Part shown: positions 45,841-57,550 of the stretch, one piece after another
How positions within the stretch are numbered: position 1 is the first letter of the stretch
How the letters are laid out: each line of letters starts with the position of its first letter
Origin: Orientallactaga sibirica
Taxonomy: Eukaryota > Chordata > Mammalia > Rodentia > Dipodidae
Length of the DNA: 64,000 bases
Direction: 5' to 3'
Assembly (NCBI GenBank): GCA_036365145.1
Contig: JAEOAD010000012.1
Location: forward strand, 44,647,001-44,711,000
Notes under the pieces: generated by a model
The model's input: only the letters and a program-made list of their open reading frames with translations
The model's database searches: none
Told to the model about the DNA's origin: nothing
Position numbers and translations under genes: made by a program

Positions 45841-48590
45841 TTAAGATGAGCAGTAGGGAAAAGGCTCAAAAAGTTAGGAAAGAAAAAAAGATGCAAGTAT
45901 TGAAGAAAATAAAAGAAATTTGGGTCTGCTTTAAGAAAACTTAAAAATTATTTTGATTTCTGTATAACTCATTGACACTATGGTAAGCCCATATGCTGAG
46001 GAGTATAGAGCATGTGCCCCAGGCAGGGAACTGGGCCAGACAGAGTAGGAGTCATGTAACAACCTGACATGATGCTTGCTTGAAGCAGAGTAGTGGGCAT
46101 GATCAAAAGATGGAAAAAAAATAATATAATAGTCCATAAAAGGTTTATTGTTATAAATTTATCCTATATTTTTCAAAAATGTATGATAACATTTAATTAT
46201 ATATGAAAACTGAAATAACAGGTCACACAAATGAAAAGCAGTTGTCATTTCAGTTGTCCATCTTCTGACAGGCCAGATACTAAACACAAAGTCCTATAGT
46301 TAAAATAAAATTTTAAAAAATATAGTGAATTGGAGATAGATATTAAGTAAATACTTAATTTATCTTGATACTCAAAAGTGTTAGGTTGTGTTCTATTAAA
46401 GCCATGAACACATATGAATAATGAATATACCCACAGAGATAATTCTTTAAAATGCAGGAAACATACTGGTGTTCTGTGAAATGAAAGACACAGTTCAACA
46501 TAAATGGTCCCTTCATACATGATGCTGGAATTGAAGAAGAATGGGAATGGTTATCTATGTAATGACTGAGAAGTGCTTAAATGTGTTAATTCAACTTTGA
46601 AAGATGTTTTATGCATCATTACACATATTTCTCATATCACCAGGCCCAAGGAAATAGGACATTATTATTCTCTTTTCATAGATCATCAGAATTTTGCAAT
46701 GCAGTAAGATTGTAAATTCTTAAGGTAGTTATTGGCATTTCTAAAAACTCTATTCACAAGTAATTGATGTTATTTTACATATAATCAAGGTTCTTAAGGA
46801 CTATTCTTCTTCTAGAACACTTTCACCCTAATGTGTATTACAGTGTGCATTTGCAAACTTCACAGTCACATTTGCCTTAAGTATTCTAAAATTCTGACTC
46901 AGATGAGTCCTTCCCAGCCTTTCTGGTGATTAGCTAGGTTTAAAGTTATTATAATTACACTCACAAAAAGAAATGACTTTTAGTAAACTCACTCATAACC
47001 ATTATTAGATAATTTCCCACTAAATAATACAAAGTATTTTTTTACTATTTGTTGTCTCAAACATAACATGACCCAAGTCGCCAAGATAACAGTATTGATT
47101 ATGATGACCCAAGGTTGCAAATTCTGGTTCCTTTTTAAGTCCCTATCCACAGTTATATAGAATATTCAGACAGAGAATAGCTAAATTCATTAGGCAATCA
47201 TCCAGGTGTTTGTTTCTGGCAAATAAGTAAGAAAAAGTTTCTGAATCCCTATTATTCATTCACGGCTGTGTATGGATGTGATAATGATGGTAGTTAAATT
47301 AATGTCCCTCTTTGCTACAGCATTAACCTCTGTTACTCACACACAAACATCCTGCACGGTGGCTCAATGCACAACTTTTAAATATTAATAATGCTCTTAA
47401 ATTCTTTCCAGAGAAAGTAAGAGATAAATAAATGAATAGCTAAATAAATAAATACTCATATTCAAATTTCAAGCTCTTCTGAAAATGTTTCTAAGTCCAA
47501 GAAGGAACTTCCAAAGTAGCATTCTAGCAATAGGCCGGCAATTGCGGTTCTTCTAGTGAAAGCTTGTTGTTGAGAATCAGACAGATGAACATTCAAGACC
47601 TCCTTATGTGAATTTGGTGACAAATGCCCTCCTCTCTGTGTACCATCATACATCACAGAGCTGGTGATTATCACAGAGGGCATGATCTCTACCCATTTAT
47701 TCCTTCATACCAGAGACCCATCTTCGCTCTTTAGAAAGACAGTTTCATTATGAGTTCATACTTCTGACCACGTGTGGTAATTCTACATGTTACTTTGGAT
47801 GCTTCCTGAGCATGACCATATTCTCATGTACATGCCTGTGGGAATGAAGTTTCAGAATAAAATATGAGAATGAACTATGGGATAGAGAGTATTTTTATAG
47901 ACTTTATGAATACCTTTTCTGAGAATGTTGCTGTGAGCTAATATCTCTGCTAAATTCCTTGTTTACCTTTGCCAACACAGATCACCAATATTGATGAGGA
48001 AGTCAAGATGACTGAACTTAAGCTATACTCTTTGCCCTGCTTACTCAGCAACCCAGTTGCACTCTTGACCCAGAACAATGTGTACATGAGTGAAATGTGC
48101 TAACTGTGTTGAAGACAACATGCACTAAAAGTAAACAATTGCCCACAGAACAACCGCAAAACTGTTGAAAGCAGTAAGCGGGCTTAGTGTGACCAACTGC
48201 ATCTATGAACACAGTATGTGTATGTGCTCTGAATCAGTAGAGTCCAACAGGTCATACCTCTAAATCCCTTTTCATAAATATTCAAATAATTATTTAGAGT
48301 TAAACACTCTTAGCCCTTTGCTCATGCAATGGCCAACTTGTTCATGTATTACTCTTTTTTGCTGTTCAATAAAAACACCATGAGGGCCTGTCAGCAGAAG
48401 CTACAGTGGCAGAAACAAAGCAGCAGCCACAGCAGAAGCAGCGGGCTCACCCTGGGTTTAAATGACTCCAAGGGACAGTTTTCTTTCTTTCAGGCTCTGG
48501 TCTAAGAAGGAGTCAGCCCACTCAAACAAATACAAGAGTGAGTTTCTATAATTTCAGGGCTGTGCTCCAACTGGGCACACACTCTCTTTG
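45841..48590. other. AT-rich unique sequence with possible MIR
   Basis: No gene recognised. At 46600-46720 acacatatttctcatatcac and attattattctcttttcata resemble a diverged MIR. The stretch 47980-48260 is less AT-rich, but its open frames are short. Confidence 0.4.
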
Positions 48591-48602
48591 AAAATTCTGT
48601 AG

Positions 48603-48813
48603 GGGGCTTAACAGTTAAGGCACTTGCCTGCAAAGCCCAAGGAACCAGGTTCAATTCCCCAGTACTTAGGTAAACCAGATGTACAAGGTGGCATATGCAC
48701 CTGGAGTTTATGAGTGGTTAGAAGCCCTGATTCACCCATTGTCTCTCCCTATTTGCCTCTTTCTCTCTCCCTATGTCTCTTTCTCAAATAAATGAAAATA
48801 AAATTTGTAATTA
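48603..48813 (+). mobile_element. tRNA-derived SINE, first of a tandem pair
   Basis: A truncated head (ggggcttaacagttaaggca) and the family body (ccagatgtacaaggtggcat), then a CT tract and an AAATAAATGAAAATAAAA tail. The word AAAATTCTGTAG before it and AAAAATTGTAG after it are likely its target duplication. Confidence 0.85.
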
Positions 48814-48823
48814 AAAAAATTGT

Positions 48824-49025
48824 AGGGGCTGGAGAGATGGTTTGAGGTTAAGATGCTAGCCTGCTTGACCCAGGTTCAATTCCCCAGTACCCATGTAAAG
48901 CCAAATGCACAAAGTGGTACATGCATCTGGAGTTTGTTTACAGTGGCTGGTGGCCCTGATGCACCCATTCTCTCTGTCTCTCTCCATCTCTCTCAGTCTC
49001 TCTCTACTTACAAATAATTAAATAA
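48824..49025 (+). mobile_element. tRNA-derived SINE, second of a tandem pair
   Basis: The head ggggctggagagatggtttg starts at the right edge of the previous element's target duplication. The body has cagtacccatgtaaagccaa and the ctggagtttgtttacagtgg segment, then CT-rich text and a short A/T tail. Confidence 0.85.
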
Positions 49026-49344
49026 TCTTGCAATCTATTAAGGAGGAATTAAGAAGTTTTCACTTTTGTACATCACACTTACCTTCAACTCTTTTCTCTG
49101 ATATGAGAGGAAAGGGGTCCTTCCATTGTATACTAATATTTTTTCTACATAAGTATCTAATACTAAGTCTCTCATATTATTCAGGACTTGGATCCATCTA
49201 TTACCCTCAAAAGCCCCTCCTTCATTGTTCATATTTCCATTAATGGATATTAAACATTATCAGATAGCCTAGTTTCCTTCAGCCTAGGTATGAACACATA
49301 CCTATATGAAAGCCTGTGATTTCATTTATACATACAGAAGACAG
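49026..49344. other. Unique sequence
   Basis: No feature recognised; possibly upstream L1 sequence, given the L1 3' end beyond the microsatellite. Confidence 0.35.
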
Positions 49345-49350
49345 AAAGAG

Positions 49351-49417
<67 letters not shown>

Positions 49418-49489
49418 AGGAAGGAAGGAAGGAAGGAAGGAAGGAAGGAAGGAAGGAAGGAAGGAAGGAAGGAAGGAAGGAAGGAAGGG
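49345..49489. repeat. (GAAA)n(GGAA)n polypurine microsatellite
   Basis: About 18 GAAA units followed by about 18 GGAA units, 145 bp with no pyrimidine on the plus strand. Confidence 0.97.
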
Positions 49490-49499
49490 AAACATACAA

Positions 49500-49725
49500 A
49501 GGAGAAAAACAGTCTCTTAGGGAAGAACGGGAAGGCAAAAAGAGGGTAATAGAATCCATGTGACATGAAAGCAGAATGGAGGCTAATGGGGGAGTAAAAG
49601 GAACAACCAGTAGGAAGAGAGAGGAAGTAAGTGTGAGGGAGGAGGGTCAACAAAAGCATGGTGTGAAAATATAATGAAATTCATTACTCTGTATGATAAT
49701 TTTAAAAATGTGTCTGCTAACAGTG
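49500..49725 (+). mobile_element. L1 3' UTR end (Lx-like)
   Basis: The words catgtgacatgaaagcagaa, ggaggctaatgggggag, ggaagagagaggaagtaag and aatgaaattcattactctgt followed by atgataatttt follow the end of rodent Lx-type L1 3' UTRs. The adjacent polypurine array may have expanded from the purine-rich tract of this UTR. Confidence 0.6.
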
Positions 49726-49975
49726 CACATTTATTTTTAATAGCCACCCAAAAATAAAATACACAGTACTGAGTTTATTTCCTGGAGAGAAAAACAACCT
49801 AATTCATCAAGGTTATTAGCATTACTGAAAGCCCACTATGGGAGTGCAGTGGCTGCTTGGAAAGAGTAGTCACCCATGCTGAGCCCTCCTGTTGACTGAC
49901 TGCTGACAGTCACACACATGGAGTGCTGATAATTGTTTCTATACTAAAGAACATTTTAAAAGATCACATACCTAG

Positions 49976-50130
49976 AGCAGACGTGGTGACGCACACCTTT
50001 AATCCCAGCACTTGGGAGGCAGAGGTAGGAGGATCACCATGAGTTAGAGGCCACCCTGAGACTACATAGTTAATTCCAGGTTTGTCTGAGCTAGACTGGA
50101 ACCCTACCTCGAAAAAGAAAAAGAAAAAAA
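49976..50130 (+). mobile_element. B1 SINE
   Basis: agcagacgtggtgacgcaca, ggaggatcaccatgagttag and gtctgagctagactggaacc are B1 in order. The tail is A-rich with G interruptions. Confidence 0.9.
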
Positions 50131-51955
50131 GAAGGGAAAATAAAATTAAAATATGCATAAACCATTTACTTATCATGTGTCCATAAAATTCTCTGCAATA
50201 ATTGTTCTCACTCTCTTTATCAACAGTTTTCAGATATCTTTTTTATGCATATATGTGAGGTAATAAAACAATTTTCAAAGAAGAAAATGAGATAAGTAGG
50301 CTTCGGGTTACAAAGTATGCTTTAGAGCACACTTTTCAGAATCACATGGACACTTGTTTTAAAAATAAATAAATACAATAAAATAAAACAGATTCCTTGA
50401 TGACCCCAGGAAATCCATTGTGACAGAGCAAGAGTCAATTATTTTAAGATTTCCAAAGTGACCTTGATGTCCATTGAAGTTTGAGAATAAGATGTGTTTT
50501 CATTGTTTCACTGTTTTCATTGTGTTGATTTTGAACAAGATCAGGAAAAGGGTTTGAAGTAGAGGATGCTGTCAAAGATGATTTTCTTTTAAGAAAATGG
50601 GAGGTTCAAGTCACCTGTCTGGGTTATTTATCTAAGGAAATGACAAAGCAATGAGGGCATTCTAGGATGAAGGCCTAGAGATCTCAAGAACCTAATAAAT
50701 CATTTTACTGTCTACATCATTGAGATTAGCATGACTAACTATGCTTCTTTTGGAATTAAAATAATAAGCTCACTTCACTTCATTCTGTTGCACAATAAAG
50801 CCTGTATTTCACAAGCATCTGAGTTGGCCCAGATATAATAATAACGACGTGACTTGGAAAGGAAATGAAAGAGAATAAAACATGAACTAGAATTTTACCT
50901 TGTCCTCAATTGAAGCTGGGTTTTATGGTGAGAGATAAGCTAATAAAACAGTGAGTGATGCTTTGCTTTGAAAACCAGAACAAGTAGCATGCAATCTGGT
51001 GTCTAGGAGGGAGAATGTGAAATCTTTTAAAGAAAGCGCACATTCGAGGAGAAAATTGCAAACAATTTGTGTGCAAATTTAGTTCAATTCTAACTGCCTT
51101 CCCATAGCCAGAAATATTACCCTCACTCAGACTTGCTTCCCCTCTGCAGCTACACTTTCTGGTGGAGATTCTTGTAAGTCTTTGCCTACACTGACGAGAT
51201 GTCCTAGCATAAAGGTACAAAAGCTCTCTATGTTATTTGACTTTGCCAATACAGTCCATATTTCACCTTAGAAGCTTTTGTAAATTCCTAAGGAAACAAG
51301 TGACATAATTAATAGAATTCTATTTTTTCTTCTAAACAAAGTGAGGGGATTTTTTTAAAGCATCACAATAAAAAAAAAATAAAGATTAAGTCCATATCTG
51401 AGCGACCTTTTCCTCTATGTAAAACAAAGACAGTATCTTCTTTAAATGATTCATAGGCTTGATAGGGAAGTTAGTGGTAAAATGTGTGTCACTTAACTAT
51501 TGCTTAAAACAAACCACGCTAAAATTTAGAAGTCTGAATTAAAACCACATATGAGCTCATACATCTGTAATTTGGACTGCATTTTGATGAGGTGTTCTTT
51601 CAATGTTTTCCTTTGCAGTCACTCATGAAGGGACTCCAATGGATACTCCATAGAGGCCTCATGGACATGTCTAAGAATTAATTTATAAGCCTTCTCTATG
51701 ACTTCTCTATCATGTCCTCCCAAAAGGCTTTAAACATCTATCAATCTTCTGCTTCCATCACATTCAGAAGCACTTGGAGAAAAGTCAGTCTTACTGATGT
51801 GGATGTGGAACTAGCTACCTGGCCCATGTGTAGACTGACTTAATATAGACCTATCTTATACTCTGTCTCATGGTTCCTGTTCCTAGAATCACAGATCTTG
51901 AGCTTTCTGTGACCTTCACCTAACACAGAATATTCTCATAAATATCTGGCTTTTT
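50131..51955. other. Unique sequence with a possible conserved non-coding block
   Basis: No gene recognised. The block 50830-51190 has balanced composition, low repeat content and octamer-like words (gtgtgcaaatttagttcaat). A 104-codon minus-strand ORF there (50906-51220) shows no family motif. Confidence 0.4.
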
Positions 51956-52101
51956 GGCAGGGCATGGTGGCACATGCCTTTAATATGAGCATTTAGGAGG
52001 CAGACATAGGAGGATTGCTATGAATTCAAGACCAGCCTGAGACTACATAATGAATTCCACGTCAGCCTGGGTTCGAGTGAGACCCTACCTCAAAAAAAAA
52101 A
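51956..52101 (+). mobile_element. B1 SINE
   Basis: ggcagggcatggtggcacat, gaattcaagaccagcctgag and gtcagcctgggttcgagtga, then an A run. The tail has become a microsatellite. Confidence 0.9.
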
Positions 52102-52230
52102 AAGAAAGGAAGGAAGGAAGGAAGGGAGGGAGGGAGGAAGGGAGGAAGGAAGGAAGGAAGGAAGGAAGGAAGGAAGGAAGGAAGGAAGGAAGGAAGGAAG
52201 GAAGGAAGGAAGGAAAAAGAAAAAAAGAAA
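52102..52230. repeat. (GGAA)n polypurine microsatellite
   Basis: About 25 GGAA/GAAG units with a short GGGA part. It starts directly in the B1 A-tail and is pyrimidine-free on the plus strand. Confidence 0.96.
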
Positions 52231-54541
52231 TTTGATTTTCTAGCTAGAGTTTCCCATGGTCATCTCTTCCCCTGTTCTCATGCCGTTTCTCCATGCCAGT
52301 CTGTTCTCAGAACGGCCTCTGACAAAAGCATCCACTGACTCCTTATATTTTTCACCTTGAGTTTTGCTTCTATCTGCAAAATAATAGCAAAACCCTCCCA
52401 CAAAATCTTCAATAAGTCAGCTTGAATACTCCTATTACGCATAATGTTTTGATGGGAGTTTTAATCAGATATTTAAAGCTAATTTAAGTGTCAGCAATAT
52501 TTTTATACACATGTAGGCATACTCTTCAATTGATAATAAAATTGGCATACAGAAGGTAAAGAACTAATGTGTGGGAGTAGAGATTGTCTAAGAAAATGCT
52601 GCAATTCATGGTGAATAACCATTTTTTATATGACTGACATTGTACTAGTAATTATGAGGTACTCACTTGTCACTAAAAGCAGATGAGAACAGAATACAAG
52701 GTTTTATTGTACAAAGAAAAATTCATCAATTATATTGCCTGATTCTTATTAACAATTATTTTTAAATATTTCATTTTTTAAATTAGTCTATCAAAAGTAG
52801 CCATAGGGAAATAAATGTTCAGAAATACAAGTGGGCTCATGATGTTTTTTTCTATGGGATAGAACAAAGATATTCAGTGAACTGGTAGAATATTGTCCCC
52901 TAGTACATTAATGTTTTATTCATTAATTTATTAAACAATTGGCTACTGTTTAACTTAGGGCTACCAGGTTTAAAACATGGACATTTCACAAAGCGTATAT
53001 TCCACAGTCCCCTTTATATCATCTAACTTAGCAAACACTTAGTCTTGCAAATACTTTAGAGACATATCTAGGAACTCACAGTTCCAGCTGGTGTTTCATT
53101 TGTTTGTTATCTTTAGGGAATAGTTTGCCATAGATGTTTTAACTTAGATGTTGTGTCATCAAGACTCAGGAAGCAGAATTGTGCCCATGACCTCAATCAT
53201 AATCAGGGCTCATCACCAATTCTAGTTCCATTCAGCTTAGTCTAATATAAATAGGAAAATCAAGAAATAGGTAATTCTTCACAGGAGTCAGCTAAAATAT
53301 CCTTGCAAACCATGTTTTAGAGTTGCATGATCTGGATACTATTAGTGGAATGATTCTTGAACCAGAAAGCTAAAGCTTGTGAGTCCTGGGTACATATCCA
53401 GAGCCAGGGTTTGTATCTGCCCACTACAAGCTTTTCAGCTTCAAGTAGTAGGGTTGGTCTATGTTTTCACTCAATAAAATCTACATTCTTTCTGTAGGAA
53501 TACATACCTAAAACCATTTATGGGTAAAACTTCAGGAGTATAAGTACTTCTTAAACGTTCTGTATCATGTTTTACATATATATTTAATCCCTGCTTTAGC
53601 ATGAAATTATCTTGTTTTCTCCAATAAACATGTAAATATTTGGATTATTTAACATTTGGATGTCTGAATCATTAAATTCTATCATCCATTTTATGGAAAT
53701 AAAATGTGACTAGGAACCTAAAAAAAAAATCTAGGAAAATGATATCTAAAAGCACAAATAAATAAATAAATAATTAAATGCTGTATGTACATGTTCTGAT
53801 AGCCACTGCTTATTTGCACAGTGGGTCTAAGCCACTACATGGAACACATACTCTATTTTCCTTTTTCTGTAGAAAAGCAAAATTCCTAAGTATCATTTTA
53901 TAGGAGCAATATAATATAATATAATATAATGATTACTTCCAAGGGATTTTATAAAATGCTGATCTTATTTCATGTAACATAATTAATATGTGATTGAAAT
54001 CCTTTTAGTCAGTATCTATACTGAGTATTTTTTATATCCATTTGTGAAATGGGAGGCCAAAACTGGGCGCAAATTTTAAAAAATACAATCATCATCAAGA
54101 ATAGCAGAAATATCCAGGGTCTCATTAGCAATATACCGTGATAATGATGCAACATATATATTGTAAGATTCTGGGGGGAGTGGAGTTCAACTGTGAAACA
54201 TCCCATAAATATAGAAGAACATGCAGTATAGCATAAAAACACTTGTGTTCTCATCCAGAATTAATGTATACTAATCTTGCATGTTTTAAATCTTTGTGGT
54301 TCTTGTTTAATTTAAGGAATGACAAAGTGCTACCCTCTCATTAGCTTCTCCCTCCTCAACAGTGACCATCACTGCCCTGTCATTATAATTATGGCATAAA
54401 GCTACATACACAAATAACACAAATATATAATCAAATATATAATCTAGCTTATATAAATGACATCTCACTTAAATATTGTCTACTCATTTAAATATTGATT
54501 TCTGTAGAATATTTATTTCTTTTTAGATATTTTGACATGTT
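52231..54541. other. AT-rich unique sequence
   Basis: No gene recognised. Short arrays: (AAAT)n at 53756-53773 and five TATAA units at about 53909-53930. An 81-codon minus-strand ORF at 54009-54254 shows no motif. Confidence 0.4.
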
Positions 54542-54555
54542 AAAAGTTGGTATTT

Positions 54556-55751
54556 CTGGCATAGGATCTAGGACTAGGGAAAGGGTGCTGGCACCATCTC
54601 AGTAGAGGCAGGTAGCAAGGAAAAAAAAACCCTGAAATAGTCCAAGAAGCTGACCAAAGAGATGATGGGAAAGATAATGTTTCCAAGAAGAAGCCCAAAG
54701 AAGAACAGAAGAAACTTGAGGAGCTAAAAGCGAAGGCCTAGGGACCAAGGTGGGGGGAGAAGGGCCCCCTGGCCACAGATGGAATTAAGAAATCTAGCCA
54801 AATAATATATACATTTAGTCAGACAAGAGCAGGCTTTATACCCCTAAGGCTCATGACCTCACCTGCCATAGACTTTTGCTTAGGTTTTTCAGTACCAGGT
54901 ATGTATTCTCTCCCGTAGAGAGGGCCTTCAGTCCAATTATGGAGCACTTGGTTACCCCAAGAGTAGATATGCCACTATTTCCCACCAAACTGCCCTGAAA
55001 GCACTACACTTAATATTGATATTCACATATTAACGCTACTCTCACTACTGGTTAGAGAAGCTTCTCTTTTCAGATGGCAATGACCACTGGGATGACCCAA
55101 AAGGCAACATAGTGCTGAGAAGAAGGGATGGAGGAGTGCCGAGCACTGAAACACCTCTGTCACACCCTCCAAGGCTCAGGGACCATTGCGGAAGAGGGGG
55201 TGGATAGAATGGAAGAGCCAAAGGAAGGGTATGACTTCTTACAATGCAACTGCCAAGACAGAAATTGGTCTCGATATCCATGACTTTGCAGTGCCTAGCA
55301 ATACCTTCGCAAGACCCTCAAAATAGAAGACAAAGATGATGACATCAAATCAAAAGAGAGACTAATGGAGAGAGGGAGGGGATATGATGGAGATTGGAGT
55401 TCTAAAGTGGAAGGGGGGAGGGGAGGGAAATATCATGTGTTTTTGTATTTAAGTATAGAAGTTGTCAATAAAAAAATAATAATTAAAAAAAGATACAAAA
55501 AAATATTGACATTCAACACAGCTAAGTAGGGCCTCTCAAACAACAATAAGGTGTTGTACCTATAAATTACATATCTTTTAGCATACTAAAAAAAAAAAAA
55601 AGAAATCTAGCTGAAAAAAAGTAAGACTTTCCTTATACCTGAGATGATGGTGACCCTTCTCCATTCCTATTTAAACCTCTGGATTCCTTGTCATAACCCC
55701 TTTTGTCACATGGAGTCAGCTGTACATTAGAATAAACTTATTTAAAAATGA
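54556..55751 (+). pseudogene. TMA7: Processed pseudogene of TMA7 (CCDC72), split by an L1
   Basis: TMA7 is a small, lysine-rich, ribosome-associated protein of 64 residues. The KEEQKKLEELKAKA block is readable at about 54699-54740. Upstream is a K-rich stretch, and downstream GPLATDGIKKS reads at about 54764-54796. The start ATG is ATC (54596), a TAG interrupts at 54638, there is a one-base deletion near 54669, and a further TAG follows the KAKA block. After the 801-bp L1 (54799-55599), the tail resumes at 55600 with aagaaatctagc, a 3'-UTR-like part and an AATAAA (55731). No introns are present. The flanks AAAAGTTGGTATTT and AAAAGGTTGATATT (54542-54555 and 55752-55765) are a probable target duplication. 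Confidence 0.88.
54799..55599 (+). mobile_element. 5'-truncated L1 3' UTR with probable 3' transduction
   Basis: The L1 3' UTR (ccttcagtccaattatggag, gcggaagagggggtggatag) ends with the G-rich tract ggggggaggggagggaaata and gttgtcaataaa (AATAAA at 55467-55472), then an A-rich stretch. About 95 bp of non-L1 sequence (55492-55587) follows, then a second A run (55588-55601). The 12-bp target AAGAAATCTAGC is duplicated at 54787-54798 and 55600-55611 and belongs to the host TMA7 pseudogene. Confidence 0.88.
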
Positions 55752-55765
55752 AAAAGGTTGATATT

Positions 55766-56481
55766 GTCTATTAATTTTAGTTGCTCTGTTGGAAGCCCAT
55801 TATGTGTGCCATGCACAGCTTATTCATCTAATCTACTTTTGAAAGAGATCAAGTACATAGTTTGACTATTAAAAACAGAGCACCAAAATCTGCATTTGTG
55901 CATCATGGGCATCTCGAAAAGAATGCCCAGATCCTGTATTACTAATCACAGGGTATGTGCCAGTTCAACTTCAATAGATACTGGTGAATTAGTCTGCATA
56001 ACAATTGCAGCAATTTTCACTCTCACAAGCAGTATGGAAGACACTGTGCAACTCTTAGTGTCTTTAAGTACAATAACCCTTGTATATGCAATGTGATTAT
56101 TTGGCTTAATTTCAATTTTTCTAAAAACACCTTTCACTGACTTTATGTACAGTTGTGATAACTGTGATATGAATGACAGAAAACAAGAAAATAAATATGA
56201 ACAAGACAAAAGTACTGAGTTGTATAGAAAAACAATAATCTGAGTCTTTACAGAAAAGACCTTGTAAACAGAAAATATAAAAGAATAAACACAATTTTTA
56301 TGTAAGTAGGTTTAGCAGGTATGCTGACTTTGTCATTGATACTCAAAAATTCTTAGCATCTTTATGAAATCTAAATATTTAAATTTTACATATTGATAAT
56401 TTAAATGATTATTGTGATTTTGTTGAAAACCAAAATATCACACCTAGTGATAAAAAAAAATACATCAGGAAACTAATTATA
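55766..56481. other. Unique sequence
   Basis: No gene recognised. The block 55870-56200 is balanced in composition and could be conserved non-coding DNA; ORFs on its two strands (66 and 87 codons) overlap antisense and show no motif. Confidence 0.4.
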
Positions 56482-56660
56482 GGGCTGAGGAGATGGCTCT
56501 AGAGGTTAACGGTGCTTGATAGCAAGGCCTGCTAGCCCAGTTTCAATTCCTCAGTACCCATGCAAAGTCAGATGTTCAAAATGGCACATGCATCTGCAGT
56601 TACTTGTAGTGGCAAGAGATAGGTCCTAGCACAACCATGTTCTCTTCTGCCTCCGTTTAC
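56482..56660 (+). mobile_element. tRNA-derived SINE (RSINE1-like), diverged
   Basis: Head gggctgaggagatggctcta, body agtcagatgttcaaaatggc and gcatctgcagttacttgtag. The CT tract and tail are short and degraded. Confidence 0.75.
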
Positions 56661-57382
56661 TTTTAAGTTTGCTTTTGAATGATTAAACTTAGAAGCACAT
56701 GCTGCTCATTACATAGGTGATCTCATACGAGTGTTTTACTACATTTTGCATTGTCTTCTAGGCATGTCTTACTATTTTTGTCTCTATATCTTAGACATTA
56801 GAATAAAAAATAACTCTGTCACTATGTTGTGTTAATATTGCCCTATAGATGATTAAATTTAAAAAAAAGATATGTTGTCTTTCATTGTTAAAATAAAACT
56901 GCTTTATGTAATTTTTTACTGAAAACATAACAATCATTGTTGGAACTTTATATTCTCTCATCAACATTGACCCAATTTCTTCAAAGAATATATAAATCTC
57001 TATTGAGTTAATGCTCCCTAGGATATATCTGGGAAAAAAGAAAAGTCCTAATTTTTTTTTTTTCATATTACTTTCAATTGAATTCTGTATTTTGATGATT
57101 TCCTCATATAAATATTTCTAAAATTGCATTATATCTTATTTGTCTTATGTCATATTGCATGTTATAATATAAATGGGAATGTACCTTCTTTTGATGTCCA
57201 ATGTACTAAAGGTGAAAAGGAATCTTGGTGGAAACAGAAGTTGATACTATCTTATTAATATTACCAGAATAGTAGAATGCAAAATACAAGTGGTCAATGG
57301 CCAATTCAATTAAATTGTTGAAATGTAAATTCTGAGTCATGGTGCGATGAACAGTGTGTGGTCATTTCAAAAAAGTAATGGG
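56661..57382. other. AT-rich unique sequence
   Basis: No feature recognised. Confidence 0.4.
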
Positions 57383-57545
57383 CCAGACATGGTAGCGAAT
57401 TCCAATCATCACAGCATTTGGGGGGTGGAGGTAAGAAGGTCTCTGTGTGTTCAAGGCCAGCTTGGGATAGAGTAAGACCTTGCCTGAAAAAGTTTTTAGG
57501 GACCGGGGAGATGGCTCAGTGGTTAAAAGTGCTTCTTTACCCCCC
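57383..57545 (+). mobile_element. B1 followed by a tRNA-SINE head
   Basis: A diverged B1 (gggccagacatggtagcgaa ... gtgttcaaggccagcttggg ... agtaagaccttgcctg) is followed by the start of a second SINE, ggaccggggagatggctcag. That second element stops after about 45 bp at a C10 run (57541-57550). Confidence 0.7.
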
Positions 57546-57550
57546 CCCTC

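Noticed and set aside
49279..49659. Long ORFs of repeated K/E/R or S/F/L/P residues
   Set aside because: Translations of the polypurine microsatellite in several frames on both strands; the same applies at 25389-25626 and 52050-52235.
54556..54798. Functional TMA7 retrogene
   Set aside because: Lost start codon, in-frame stops, a one-base deletion and the L1 insertion rule out a normal protein.
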